From Pleodorina starrii (Eukaryota > Chlorophyta > Chlorophyceae > Chlamydomonadales > Volvocaceae), in the NCBI GenBank assembly GCA_030267565.1, contig BRXU01000014.1, positions 1,710,001 to 1,774,000 of the forward strand: DNA of 64,000 bases, given 5' to 3'. The notes beneath the pieces were generated by a model that had not been told where the DNA came from, ran no database searches, and saw only the letters and a list, made by a program, of their open reading frames with translations. Below are positions 46,501-60,065 of the stretch, piece by piece. A program made the position numbers and the translations under genes. Position 1 is the first letter of the stretch. Every line of letters begins with the position of its first letter.

Positions 46501-49500
46501 TTAGCCGCCCGCCACCCCCTCGTTACCGCCCACCGCGCCGCCAGCGCCACCCGCGCCACCTCCCCCTGGCGTCAGCGCCTCCTCAAGTGCCGCCGGTGAC
46601 CTGCTCCTCACAATGTGCCCCGCCAGCAGCAGCGCGTCAGCCCACGCATCCGCGCTATCCGCGTCGTCAGCCACAAGCCACACGCACAGCCGAGGCGGCG
46701 CGCACGCAAGCGGCGCGAGACCGCCGCCGCTGCCGCTGCCACAGCCATTCTCCTCTTGCCCTCCCAGCAAGCCCGTTGGCCGCGTCGCCATCGAGGCTGC
46801 GAAGCCCGCTTCCGAGGCTGCGGCCCTGTCCCTGTGCCTGTCCCTGTCCCTGGAAGAGCGTGATGACGGGTGTGCGAATGAGGACGGCTGTGCGCCGCTA
46901 ACGCCACCGCCACCGCCGGCGGTGGCCGCGTGGCTGGTGGAGCTGCTGCTGATGCTGCTGGTGCCGAGCGGGTGCGAGAGCTGCAGCCACAGCGCCTCAC
47001 CCTCAGGCAGGCTGGGGTCGTTGACCCTGCGGCCGGGTGGGCGTTCGGGGTGGGAAAGCGGCGCGTGGGGTTATGTCCGGTATGTCCGGTAGGATCCAGG
47101 ATGTGCGCAGCGGGGGAGGTGGCACGGTGCGCATCGCACCCGCCACAGCTGCCGCAGCAGCACTGCAGCAGCGACGGAAGCGGAGCACGGCACGCGGCGC
47201 CGCCGTGCCGGAACCGGCAACACGGTACGGACAGGCAAGCCGCAGTTGCCACGAGGGGGGGTGGCCCGCCTGCATGGCTCCACTCTCCCGGTCCGGCCGC
47301 TAGTCTGTCTGTCTGTCTGCCTGTCTGTCTGCCTGCCCCGGCTGGGTTCACCTGCGCACGCTGAGGATGGAGTCCAGCGGCACCACCAGCGGCGTCTCCC
47401 CAACCGCGTGTCCGATCCGGAGGGTGGGGAAAGAGCCGGGCAGCGCGCCTGCGGGACCCGCGCGGGCGGCCGAGCGATGGAGGGCGAGGGCGAGGGCGAG
47501 GGGTGCACCGGCTATTTGAGAGCGCAAGGCAGGCAGTCTGGATGCGGGCTGCGGGCGGTGCGCTCGATGCGGGAGTTAGGCTGAGCACACGCGCCTGCGC
47601 ACCCGCGTGCGTCATCAAGGCATGTATATATGTGCGTGTGTATGTGTTGGGGGAGGGGGGAGGGGGAGGGGGGGTGTATCACACTCGTGCTAGGGGCCGA
47701 GGACACTGGCACTGCCTGGCACCTATCGCATGGCGCGTGAAGGGTGGGCGACAGAGAGCAGCCCTTCTCAACCCCTTTCCTCCCCTCTGTCAGCCTGTCA
47801 GCTTGGCTCCTCATGCATGCACGCATGCCTGGCGCATGCCTGCCTCTTTCGGCCTGTTGTACTCTTTCTTCAACCCCGGCTGATATCTCACCCGTCGCTG
47901 TGGCGCTGAGTGAGCTCTCCATCTCGGAGGCGGATCGCAGCGAGACCTGGTCCAGGACGAACCAGGCTCGGCGCCAGGTCTCGTTGGGGCTCCCCAGCGA
48001 GTGCGCCAGGGGGGCGGTCAGGTAGCCGGCGCGCAGGAAGGGCAGCGGCAGCATGGGCTTCACCACCGCCAGGGACCGCCTGGGGCCGGCGGGGTTCGGG
48101 TTGGGCATGAGGGGGTCGGGGGGGTCGGGGGCGGACTCCACTCCACTCCACTCCACTCGACACCATTCCACTCCACTCCACCTACGCTACGGCCAAGCTC
48201 AGCGCCACTCCACTCCATTCCACTCCACCCCGCACCCCGCACCCCCGCTGCACCCAGCTGGCCCCCCACGCGGCTACGCACCGGTAGATGTCCCTCCCCG
48301 GCTGCAACGTGGCTGCCAGGCAGATGTACTGCGCGGCGGCGCTAAACAGGCAGCGGGCACGGGCCTCCCGCTGGTAGCGCTCCCGGGTGGTCTCAGCGTC
48401 CTGACTGGCCAGTCGGCCGGCTGTGGGAGGAAATGGGGTGCGGGAGGGTGGGCGGGAGGGCGGGCGGGCGGGTACCTCACAGGGGTATGGGGGAGGGCAG
48501 GCGCGCGAGGAGAGGGGCGCGGGGCAGCGGGGCAAGGGCAGCGGGGCAAGGGGCAGGGCAGGTGATTCTTTGTGTAGCTGCCGGGGTACGGCAGGGCAGG
48601 GCGTGGTTGCGCGCCTTTCGTCTGTGTGCTCGGATGCCATGCGGGCGACCGCAGGGGACTGGCAGTTGGCGACATGGAGGGAAGGCGGTGAGCGGCGGCA
48701 CCGGGGGCGATGGGGAGATGGCGGAGAGGCGGAAGCAATGTCGGGGGACGTCGTGGGGCGGCCACGGAGCAAGCTGTGGGACGTAGCGTTGCCGTACCTT
48801 TGAGCTCTGCCGCCAGCTCGGCCTGTACGGCACACGCGTACGTGTACAGCACCGTCCCCAGGTTGTAGCAGCCGCGGTCAAAGTCGGGCCGCAGTCGGAT
48901 GGCGTGGCGGAACTTCTCCAGAGCGTACGACACGAGCTGGTCGCGCTCCGAAACCGAATGCGCAAGCCCACACATTTCCTGCGCGAGCGAGCGGTGCCTA
49001 TAAGACGCGGTGTTGCCTGACGTGACGTAATCTGATGTGACATGACGCGACGCGATGCGATGCGACGCAATGCAGACGTGAACAGTACACTACTTGGTGC
49101 ACAAGCACGCCTGCCCAGTCGCCCAGCCAAGCACGCTGCCAAGCACTCTGCCACGCGCTTACCCGCCGCGGGAAGGCGCGAAGACGACCGCACAGGACCC
49201 GCCCACCCTCCCCAGCGCAAGGCGCACCCTCCGCTCCGCTGCGGTATCGTCTACATTACCTCTCCACACACACATACACACACACCTGCAGCACCAGGCC
49301 CCAGTTGTTGAGCGCCTGCGGGTTGCCCGGCTGCAGGTCCAGCGAGCTCGCGTACTTGTGGCTGGCCTGGGGGCAGAGAGATGATGGGACAGTGGACACA
49401 GCAGTGGGTACACCAAGGCCAGCATCAGCGGCAGCATGCATGAGACCCCGGGGCCCACACACGACACTGCGCGCCGGTGACGCACGATCCGGACCATCTT

Positions 49501-50854
49501 CACGTCCTTCACGTCCTACCGCTCCGGACGACCGTGCTCTGTCACGTCGGCCCCGTTAACGCACCGGGATCGACAGCCCAATGCCCAGAGGCAAAAGCAA
49601 CGGACCTCTACCGGGCTGCGACGCCGCCGCCCGGCGGTGGCCACGCCCCAGGACCCAGCCAGGCACCGACCCACCGACCCACCTGCTGCAGGCAGCTGAG
49701 GGACTCAGCCGGCTGTGATTCCTGGAGCAGGCGCGCCGTGTCGGACAGCGCCACGCCCCAGTTGTACAGCACGTTGTGGGAGGAAGGTCGTAAGGCAGCA
49801 GCCGAGCCGTACAGCTCGCTTGCCTGGCGAGGGCAGGGGCGCAGACGGGCGGTTTGAGGCGGAGCACGCGGGCTGCCGTGCAGGTATTGTAGCCTGAAGG
49901 GGGGCGCCGGGGCACGTTTTCAAGAGGGTGCACGTGTTGTGCGGGGACCGGACCGGCTGCCAGGTCTCAGTTGCACGTTGCCAGGCCGCACGCCGCACCG
50001 CCCCCTGTCCAGGTTGGTCAGGCGTGCCAGGCAGGACGGATGCCTGGGGGAACATATGCGCATTGACTTGACCCATACGGGCAAGGGCGTAACCAAACCG
50101 TTTCCTCCGCACCCCTCCTGCCCGTACTATGCCACCGACGGACCGTGAACGCACTGCGGGAGACCCTTCCCCTGCCTGACTTCTTGGCGGACATCCTGGG
50201 GGCCCCAGTAAGGCACTGCCTCCCGAAGGGGGCCCCTCCCAGCGGGGTGGCACCTGCTGCAGGAGCTTGAGCTGGTCCGCGGGGCTGCTGTGCAGCTTCC
50301 CGGCCATCTCCTGCAGCACCAGCCCATGGTTGTACAGCGTCTCGAAGTCTTGCCCGCTGGGACCTGCGGCCGCCTCCGCCTTCTGGTACTGGTTGGCAGC
50401 AAGAGCAAGCTCCCGTAGGACCAGATCGCTCTCCGAGGCGTCCGGGTGCGACGTTTGCGCTAGCACGGCCGTCGTAACCCCCGAGAGGCTGGTCCTTATC
50501 GGCCGGATGTTCGCGTCCGAAGGTATCATTTTTGCTTCCTTGTAGCGATCAGCATGATGGAGGGGCAGGGGAAAGCTGAGTGTGCGTGGGGTCACGGGCC
50601 CACGGGCTGAATTGCTTGCAAAGCCCTTACCTTGCCCCCATCGATCGGCGGCATATCAATGCCACCTGCGAGGGCTGATGTCGCCCTTTTCAACTCCTCC
50701 CCGCCAAAACAGGATTTAAAGCCATGAAACTGCAAGCATGACGTCGAGGGATTCTCCCCTTCAACCCCGCGAGGCAATTTATAGAGGGAACAATGAATGC
50801 ATATTTCTAAACACTTACCTGCTTCTCCAGTTTGACTCCCAGCGAGTCAGCCAT
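46501..50854 (-). CDS. HLB1-like TPR protein, ten exons, 590 residues
   Basis: Homologue of the plant TPR protein HLB1, which in Arabidopsis works at the trans-Golgi/early endosome and links membrane traffic to actin. Exons in transcript order: 50854-50819, 50729-50631, 50538-50254, 49823-49683, 49366-49286, 48978-48798, 48420-48282, 48079-47892, 47448-47352, 47026-46501. The total is 1773 bases with all phases closed. The start is an ATG (MADSLGVKLEKQ) with a GTAAGT donor 36 bases later. TPR-like segments: FETLYNHGLVLQEMAG (about residues 110-125), NVLYNWGVALSDTARLL (157-173), NPQALNNWGLVLQ (202-214) and the AIRLRPDFDRGCYNLGTVLY stretch (239-258). They are followed by the family block MLPLPFLRAGYLTAP. 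The C-terminus has a PH-like part with VPLDSILSVRR and LCVWLVADDADSADAW, then a Gly tail. A Ser/Arg/Asp-rich insert (SSRSSRDRDRHRDR) is local. Assignment rests on remembered family similarity. Confidence 0.85.
48133..48235. repeat. (CCACT)n pentamer repeat in HLB1-like intron 7
   Basis: Several CCACT/CCATT units lie between exons 7 and 8, in two clusters split by a short unique piece. Confidence 0.75.
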
Positions 50855-51702
50855 GGCTCACGGCTGAAGATAACTAAGCGATCGGCGTTGAAAAATGAAA
50901 GAGAATATCCAGTTGCCGCAAGGCCTGCTCACTTGAAGTTACAAAATGTGTCTGCATTAACAGCCAATTCTGTTTTCGCTTGGACTGACAGAAGTAGGCG
51001 AGCCATATGATCGCGTACCGCGAAGACACGAACGAGCGAAGCAATAGGATCCTCCTGCAAGTACTCGTAATCACAGCTAGACTACTACACAAGTAAACTC
51101 CCGGGTTTCAGTCATACCAGAACGGCGGTTACGGAGCGCCGTACAAATCGGCATAGATAGTTTGTTCCCGGCTGGACTTCCGCCAGCGTCCAATGTCACC
51201 CCCAACCATGGCACGTCACACGAATGGCGGATAGCGCCAGTGAGCCCACTTCCTGCTAATCGCACAACCTGCCCGTCGGGTACAGCCACACTGTGCACTA
51301 CCCCAACGCACCAGCGTTCACGGCATCAGCGATGCCCCAACGCGCTCACGCACTAAAAGTGCTTAATCGGCCAGCTGCCATACCTGCACTGCAACCCCGA
51401 TCAGAGCCTGACAACCCTCATATCCCTCGTGCGAAGCGCACGTGAGGCGGCCAGGGACCATCACTAGTTGGCGTTCATTATTAACCGACCCTCTATTGCC
51501 AGCCCACAAATAATGAGCTAAGACGTTGCCAAGTGGGCTCAGCACCCTCCAGGTGCGCAACAGCTCAACGGAGGTGCTTCACCTGCGGAAGAAATGCACG
51601 GCCCAAGCCAGCCAAACCCCACAAGGCCACACTGCTCCTCATGGCCATGCCTGCGGATCGCGCGGAGCAGCCAAACTGATCATCGGACCCCACGGCCCTT
51701 GT
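50855..51702. other. Spacer between the coiled-coil gene and the HLB1-like gene
   Basis: This is the 3' side of the coiled-coil gene and the 5' side of the HLB1-like gene, both on the minus strand. A minus-strand TGTAA at about 50939 could be a polyadenylation signal for the former, though it is 760 bases after the stop. Nothing else is recognised. Confidence 0.4.
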
Positions 51703-54700
51703 TCAGCGCCCTCCCTTGGTTTTCGCCGCCTCCAGCTGCGTCAATAGCAGATTGCACATGTCCATCAGCTCCTTCTTCTCGTGCTGGAGCGAGGTCAATG
51801 CGGCTGTGCTCTGCAGGCACAAACAGAAGGGAGAAGGTGTAAGTTGACGGTTGTAATGTGGGCCTAGCGGATATCTTCACATGACTAATTGTAACGCCAC
51901 GATTTGGAGGGGGCCATTGCACGCCCTCACCTCTTGCACTCTGGCCTCAGCTGTCGTTAAGCGCTGCTCACTCTCCTGCGCCAGCTGCTTCACTTGCCGG
52001 TACCTGTCGCGCAGCTCGTTGAACTGCTGCGCCTGCATATTCGCCTGCTGGGTCTTCTGCTCGAGCTCGACAACCTACAATACAGGCCGGGCGTGCGTGG
52101 CGTTGTAACCTAGCGCATCGGCTACATGGCCCCCAACAAACGGCATGCTCCACTCACCGCCTTCTTGTTGTTCGTCTGCGCGGCGATGAGCTGCTGCATG
52201 GCCTTCTGGAACTTGGCCGACTCATCGTCGCGGGCGCGCTGCAGTTGCGCGATCTGCATGGAAAAGAAATGACGGCCGGATTGGCTGCAATTGAGGCGCA
52301 CACTGCAATACAGCAGTGTGAAAGGAACTCATGGCCCTAAGAATGGCGAAGTGTGAGAATCCCTAATGGGCGTCTAGCGAGAGAGTGACGTACCTGGTGC
52401 GCTTGCATACCCAACGTCCGCTGCAACTCCGCCCTGCAGTCCGTCTCCTCCTTGCACTTGGCAGTTGCCTCAGCGGCGCGAGCCTCCGCTTCCGAAATGC
52501 GGGCGTCCGCCTGCTGCGCGAAATTGCGCGCCGCCTCCATCTCCGAGGCCATCTGTCAATTTTGCAAGTTTGAAGAGTGCGAGTTTCGTCATTGCTCCCA
52601 TGGGACGACATCGTGGCACCCTGGGGTTAATGACGACTACAATGCACGGGCACCTGCCCACCGCCCTCGCTAGTACCCACCAGGGGCCCGCTTACCTGCT
52701 GCATCCGCACCTCCATCTCTGCCTCGCGTCGCGCCCACTCGGCCTCTTTGGTCTGCTGCGCCGCCAGCAGCTCTGCCGCCTGATGCTCGCGGCGCTTGAC
52801 CTCGGCATGCGCAGTGCGCAGCTCGGATTCAAGTCCGTCGGACCTGTGACGCACCACGGCCAGCTCCTGCTCCAGGAACTGGCGGGCCTCACGCTCCATG
52901 TCCAAGTCATTCTGCGAAAATGGCGCAATATATGAACATCAAGTTGCACACGGTGCGCCGTAACAGGCCGCCCTAATGCACCGCAGAAAAGCATAGCTTA
53001 CCGTCATACTGCTCTCGAACTGCAGCGTCGACAGCTGATCGCGGAGCATGGCGTTCTCATCCTGCGATGGAGGCACGCGACGCGCAATTTACGGCTTGAA
53101 CGGTGGGCAGACGGGTCGTGGCACTACAAGCCCTGGCGCCGCAACGCACCTGCAGTTGGTGGATGTTGGCCTCCGCCTCTGCCAGCTTGTTGGTCAACAG
53201 CTGCACATGCGTTTCCAGCACCGACAGCGTTGGCGTGCCCGCGACGGGGGCACCGCGCATCGGCGCAAGCACTGCGGAACAAGACAGGGACGCTGCGGTC
53301 TTAGGAGCGAGGTTCGAGAAAAGGCTTGTGATTGAGGCAATGCACGCGACGATTTGTGATTGAGGCAATGCACGCGACGGACAGTTTCATGCGTCTCACC
53401 TGGGGTGGCGTGCTGTGTAACTGTGCCGCTAGCGTGATCCCCGCCACCTAGCATGGCGATCGCCTTTGACGCCTCGGCCGAGATGTCGACGGTGTCAAGA
53501 TCGAACTCACAGCCTGCAAAGGCAGGAGAGATGCCCATTTCTATTAGTCAAGAATATTTGCGGGCGATGACACAGGGAGCCAAGCACATGCGGCCTGTCG
53601 GCACGCGAGCGTGACCAGTGCGGCATAGCGGGCCTGGCATGGATGGTCCTACGCATTGCAGGACATGGACATTTCGTGCAATGTCGTACCTGACAAGGGC
53701 GTGTCCGCAAGCGGCACCGCGGCGGCACGAAGAACGAGGGGCGTATCGAAGAGGCCTGCGCCCGAAGCGGTTCGGCCTGCCGGCGCTGGCTGCTGGGCGA
53801 ACTGTCCGGCGCGGCTGGTGGCGGCCGCCGCTGCGCCGAACACCCCACCAGTGCGCGGTGTAACGCCAGGGCGCCCTGGCGCTGCGCCTGGCGGTGCGGC
53901 AGCGGCTGGGGACGGCACAGGCAGCTTGGCAGTTGGCGTAGCGGTTACCATGCGGGCTGCACCGGCGCCTGGCGTTGCCCCAAACCCAGGCAGGCGGCTT
54001 CCGGACGGAGCCGCACACGATCCGGCTACTTGCTGTCCAGGGGTGAGGAGCGCTTTCGCCGAGGGAGCGCCGGCGGGAAGGGCGCGCTTGGGCACGCCCG
54101 CCTTCGCGGCGCTTGGACCAGCGGAGTTGGCGGCAGCCATAGCCTTGAGCGCCGTGGACGGTGTGGCGTTGGGGCGCGTGGCGCTTCCTGGGATCGCAGA
54201 CTTGAGGATTGAAGTGGGCGCCTTCGTGTGCGCTGCGGCCGCCGCCGGGGTCTGAAGGCCGCCGCAAGCGCCAGCCGCGTTGCATGCAGCTGGCTTGTTG
54301 GCCGAGGGGGTATCCGCTGCGGTCGAGGTCGCTGCAGCCGCTGCGCCCAGTCCAGGCGTTGGGACGCTGTCTGGCGAGCCGCGGGTGTCAACCGCAAAGG
54401 TCACGTCCGGCGATGGTTGGCCAGCAGAGGTGGGCGCCGATCCGCCCTCGGAGCCGCTCGTGCGGCCAACAGCGGCTGCGTCCTCGTCGCCCTCCTTGAG
54501 CGGAGCCATTGGTACGAAGCCGACTGCACGGCTCTTGGCGCAGAGGCCCATGCTCTCAAAACTGTCGAGGGACTCCACCATGAGGCTGTCGCTGACGCGG
54601 GCGGCGCAGGAGTTGCGCAGGGAGAAGAGGTCGAGCGACTCCCGCTGGACCTGCATGTGCAACAGGGAATGCAGCGGTCGTGTTCAGCAGCCAGTGGGAC

Positions 54701-57700
54701 ATGTCTGGTCTACCATGCCGAAAAGCATTCCACCAGCAGGTCAACATGACCGGCTTAACCCGGACCCCGACATGCCCAGGCAGATGACGCGCACTCAGAA
54801 CGGATAAGCGCCAGAAAGCCAGCACGCGCCAAAAGTATTGACAAGCTCTCACGTCATGCCACATATTGAGAAACCCCACGTGCATAGAACTGGTGTGGAA
54901 CGCACCTGCAGGACAACTCCCGGCGCCACTGGGGCCTTCCGACCGGAGCGAGCCAAGATGGGCGACTCGCTCTGCTTGGAGGCGCTGACCGGCGACGAGG
55001 CGATCTGCATGGGCAAGTGGGCAGAGATTTAAGGCGCTGCATAAACTGCCGTTACGGACGTAGCGTGCTAATGTAATCTTCCCAAGCGCCAACGAGGAAA
55101 CAGCATACGTCTGCAGTTTGTGTGATGTGCGACTGCTTTTGAGCTGACAAACACGTCAATCCGAGCCTACTGACCTGCGGCAGCGGTACAGAACCAGTGG
55201 CATCGCTGCCTGGCGTCGCTAGCAGGTCATCGTTGCCCCACAGGGCCTCGATTTCCTCCAGAGAGTCGGCCATGGGCACGTCAATGCCGGAGGGCATCGC
55301 CGGCTGCGGGGCCAACACGCTGGGAACCGACGCGGTGACGTCCGCGTTCAGAGTGGACTGGAAAGGCGGGGGGGCTTCCATCGCCGGCACGCCCCCAGCG
55401 GAGGTGCGTGCGTCGGCAGTGGCGGGGGTCGCCATGGGGATGCTGCCCTCCACGCTGGTGGGCGCCATAGCAGCGTCCTCGGTATCCGCTGGCACCGTCA
55501 TTGGGGCGGTCGTCGCTGCCGCAAGAACCATACCGTCCACGGCCGGCAAGGCGCTTTGCGTCGACGGCAGCAACGAATCGGCCTTCTGTGCGCGCATGCG
55601 GTCAGCATCCTCGGGGAGCCGCTCCTGCATTGGCACTTCTGTGGTAGCCGCGGCCTCCGCGCCGGAAGCCTCTGGTTCCTCGATGTCGTCCAGCTGGAAA
55701 GCGCGCACACCCAGACGGGCGGTCTCGGGGCTGATAGGCGTCGGCATGCCGGGGGTGCCGGTGCTGGGGGCCGCTGACGGAGGTGCATCACCCGCACCGG
55801 CGTCCGGTGAGGCTTGCGGAATAGGTTGGTCCAGCGCCAAGCGCAGAGCAGGCGGCAGCATGGTGAGGCGCTGCGGCATAGGGCTGACCATCATGGGGTC
55901 GTCCGACTGCGGGGCCGCCGGCGCCGGCGCGGAGCTGGCGCTCACGGAGTCAGGCACCATGGCCTGGGTCGGCGATGCGGCCGCTGCACCCAGCGATGTC
56001 TCCGCGACGCCAGCGAACGCCGCGTACGCAGGGTCCGTGAGCATGCGCGCGGCAATGGCCGAATCCAGGAACGACATGTCGCTGGTGGTGGAGCCCGGGG
56101 CGAAAGAGTCCTGCTCCATGGAATTGTCCGTCAACTGGTACCGCAGGTGCACCGAGCGGCCAGGGGCAGCAGCAACTTGGACCGACTGTTGAACGGTCTC
56201 CAGGACTGCTTCCGGAGCAGCTGACTGCTGCTGCTCACCCGTCGGCTGGCTGGCAGCCGCCTGCACCGCTGTGGCGAGCCCATGGTCGGCCGCCACCGGC
56301 GCAGCCTCAGCGCACTCCACAAAGGCCACCGGGCAGGCTGGCGGCTGGGCTGCAGAGCTGTCCACGTCCATAAGGTCAGCGTCAACCTCGGCCGGCTGCC
56401 GAGGCACAGCGGCCGGCGAAACGTCAGCTGCGGCTGCGGCCTCCGCTGCGGCCACGTGGAACGCCAAAGGCAGCTCCGGCTCAACCGGCGAAGGCTCAGG
56501 CTCGAGCGGCACGTACTCCTTGGGTGACACAGGTTGGCCGGCAACTGGGGGCTCGGGGCCCAAAGCAAATGGCATGGTGCTGGCGCCCTGCGCCACGCTG
56601 TGCGGGGCGTCCACGCAGATCTTCTCGTCACTGCCACCGTCGTAGGGGTTGGCAAGCGGAACCGGGGAGGCCGAGCCCGACGCTAGATCGTTGGCCGCTG
56701 AGGCATCCGCCAAGACGTTAACGGCGTCGTCGGATTGCTCAATCGGAGTGATCTCGAGCGCGGGCGCCTCCTCAGCGACCGGGCCGCTCGATGCGTTGTT
56801 CTCTTGCTTCACAACCTCCAGGCTGCTGGCTACAGGCGACGATGCCAGCGCGGGCGCCTCCTCAGCGACCAGCGCCGGAGGAGCAGGGGAGTCCGGCAGC
56901 TGGAAGCTCGGCAACTGGCTTGCGTCGGCGTGGCCATTGGCTGCGTCAGATGCCGTGGTAACGGCGCAGGCGCCCGGTTCCTCCATAATCGCGACTAGCT
57001 CCAGTGGCGGCAGACCAGACACCTCGCTCAGCTCATCCACCTCGCCGGACACTCGGGCTTGCTGCTCTGCTGCAACGTGAGCTGACGGTGTGGCCTCCGC
57101 CACCGCCTCAACGGCCGCCGGAGGTGCCTCAGCAAACAGCGAGTCCTCATTGCCCACATCGGCCGCCGTGTCCACGAGAAGGGCTTCTGGCGTCACAGCC
57201 ATGTGGTCCTCGTCCGGCACCTGCGCCCTGGGGGCAGTCTCGGGGCCGGAGGCCTCCGCCAAGGGCGCAGCGTGAATTACGCCATCGGCTTCCTGAGCGC
57301 AGGCGCTGTCCATAGGGCCCTCGACGCAGGCCATGTCTGAGCCGGCAGGGATGCTGTCCGGAGCTTGCGCCTCGCTGGCCATTGGTGCGGCAGGGCTGGA
57401 TGCGAGTTGCAAGGGCGATGCGTTGTGCTCCGGTACGCTCTCGACGGTTGCAACCGGTGCGCCGTAAGGCCCATCGATCGCGAACTGGAAAGCAGTATCT
57501 TGGTCAGCAACCGCCAGCGGCGTGCCAGCTTCAGCGGCCTGTTGTCCTACGGACACCGACTCGCCAGGGCCTGGGCTCGTGGCTGCACCGGCCAACGGCT
57601 CGGCGGCGCAGGCGCTTGGCGGCTCGATGGCGATCTGCGGCGCCGCCGACTGCGCAGGAATGCCGGTGTACATGGGCTGCTTGCAGCCGGCACTCGCTAA

Positions 57701-60065
57701 AACCTCCGCTGCGGCCATCCCCGTAGCGAGTGGGGAGCCGGCAGCTCCGTAGGCCAAGTCGGGCTGCTGCACCACCTCAGCGCATGGGACCGCAACGGCG
57801 CTGTCGTCCCAATCCATGTCCGCCTCCGCAGCGACCTGAGGACCTGCGGCGCTGACCACGTCGGAAGGCGGAACCTCCTGGATGGGCGAGCGCGCCTCTG
57901 GGCTTCTGGGCGAACGGTTCTCCGTTGAGGCATCCGGGGCGGTGCCGATATCGTACGGCTGCTCCACGCCACCTTGAGCGTATGGCACCGGCTCGTTTGC
58001 TGCCGCAATTGCGTCGCTCAGTGCCAGCTCTACGTCCATCTCCTGCGCTCCGTCAGCCTGACTGTTGAAGTCGGCCTCCAGGTCCGTGGCCCGCAGCTCC
58101 ATTGCTCGGGGCGACGACTGCGGCTCTGGAGAATCCTCGGCGACGGTGCTCAGGACGGGCGTGTCCACGTGCATCGCGCACATGGCAGCAGTCTCGGGAC
58201 GGATCGGCGTCAAGCCAATGATGCATCTGTCCGTGGTGTTGTTGCCCTCGCCGGTTGGGGTCGTTGTGTCGGGGCTGCCAGGGCTGCCAACTGCAGCAAC
58301 CGCCTCGCTGAGGTCGAGGTTCAGGGCTGCACCAAAGCTTCGTCGGCTAGCAAGGGGCGCGGCCGGATGGAAAGAAGCCCCCTGCTGTGTGGCACCGCCG
58401 TCGACCTCCATGGACGATTCTGCTGCGTCGGTTTCAGCCGCGACGGAGCCGGTGCTTGGCGGGGTGTCGACGTCGGGAGCGGAAGCAGCAGTCGCAAAAG
58501 ACGGCGGCTCCTCTGCAGGCATAACCATGTCAGAAGCGGCCATGTCGACATCTGCACGCTCGTCAGAGACAACAGCGGTGGCGACGCCGGCACCAGCACC
58601 TTGGGGGACGAGCGGCGTTGCTGCTGTTGCTGCGGCGTCCAAGGAGTGCGCTACGTTCCCTGGCAGGTCGGACGACGGAAGGCTTGGGAAGACCAGCTCG
58701 CTGCCTGTGGCATCGGCAACCATGTCGCCAGCGCCCTCGTCCGACGGCATGGGGAAGGGCGGCGGCGAGAAGATGGCGGCGCCCATGTTGACCTCCCGCA
58801 TGGGTGGGCTTCCGCGGGACGCCTCGCTGCCTTCCGGCAGGGTGGGGCTGGCCGTCAGCGACGCAGCAAAGCTGTCCTCACCGTCGGCCGCGGGGCTGCG
58901 GGCGGAGCCAGCGGCAGCGGAGCCGTTTGCCTCCACGGCGCTTACGAAACTGTCCTCCGGCGCCATTGGGGCCCCGGAGGACGTCTCGCCCTGGAAGATT
59001 TGGCTCTGATCGGGGCTGGTCGCCGCCAGCATTCGCGGCGCGACGTCCCTTGACGCGCTGTGGGGGGAGGCTTCCATCTGTGGGCTAGCACCACTGGGAC
59101 GCACACCGCCCGATGGCGGCGTCACACTGTTTGGCGAGCGTGGAGGGCGCCCACTGCTGGGAACGGGCCGCGGTGCAATCTCCAAGCTGCAATCTCCAGA
59201 ACGCGACCAATCCTGGTCCTCGTGCGCGTTATGGACCTCGTAGCCCATTAGGGCAGACGGCGAACGGAGCGGCGCGGACTGCAGCTGGTCGCTGCGGCAG
59301 TTGAGGTCCAGCGAGGTGGAGGAGGGCTGGCTGGTGGGGGTCATCATCAACTGACCGGACGGGCGCGGCGACAGGTTGCTGGCATCGCTTCCGGCGTAGC
59401 TTGGGCTGCTGCCTCCATGCTTGTGCTTGCCGGCCGACGACTTCGGCGTCAGAGCTTTCTTGATGCTGCTGCCCATCCGCTTCAGGAACCCGGCAGAACC
59501 CGGCGACTTTGCCAACCTGGCATCGGCCTCGCTGCTGTCCAGCATTGATTCGCTGAAACCCGGCATGCTCGTCCGGATGTGCTCGATGCTCCGCGGTGGG
59601 CTGGGGTTTGGCAAGACATCCTGCTCCACCGCTGGGGGTGGAAGCACGCTGAAAAGGGGTTCCGGCGGCGTAGCGGGCAACTGATCAGAAGGATGAGGCG
59701 CAGAGAACTTTTGAGATGCCAGCGCGCCCAGGGAGGAGGAGACGGCTGCAGCGAAGGAGCTGCCATCGTGGCTGGCGGAGATGGGCTTGAGCTTGCCGAG
59801 CAGGCCGGAATCCTTCATTTTAATGGGAGCTGGTCCTGCATACAATGTGTCAAAGTTGAAGATCTTCTGTCTGTTGTAACAGGGCAGCGCGCTATGTATC
59901 TGCAAAGTTCCCGTTGGAACGCGCCCAAATCTTACCCTTATTCTCGAACATGCTCTTCAGCTTCGTGACCGGCTTGGACTTGCTGAGAGCTCCCAGAGAA
60001 CTCCGCCTCTTTCCGACCTGGATAGCCTCCGCAAACTCGGGGCGTTCCTGCGGATAGCCGCGCAT
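51703..60065 (-). CDS. Large disordered protein with C-terminal coiled coil (TACC-like?), 12 exons
   Basis: Exons in transcript order: 60065-59936, 59835-55175, 55004-54906, 54650-53690, 53513-53400, 53271-53150, 53061-53002, 52911-52696, 52552-52394, 52253-52158, 52074-51931, 51810-51703. All phases close, giving 2289 residues. The start is taken at the first in-frame ATG (MRGYPQERPEF); the open frame upstream begins with TTG, so an extra 5' exon is possible. Exon 2 alone codes about 1550 residues of acidic, Ala/Pro/Ser/Glu-rich, apparently disordered sequence. A basic patch (GFLKRMGSSIKKALTPK) lies near its N-terminal end. Exon 4 has ESLDLFSLRNS and VESLDSFESMG. Residues from about 1990 to 2289 form a heptad-rich coiled coil (VLETHVQLLTNKLAEAEANI, ARNFAQQADARISEAEA, FNELRDRYRQVKQLAQ). 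It ends in KKELMDMCNLLLTQLE, which weakly recalls the C-terminus of TACC centrosome/microtubule proteins. Function is not established. Confidence 0.8.

Noticed and set aside
46608..47618. 336-codon minus-strand open frame
   Set aside because: It runs out of frame through the last two exons of the HLB1-like gene and an intron; the in-frame exons carry the family motifs.
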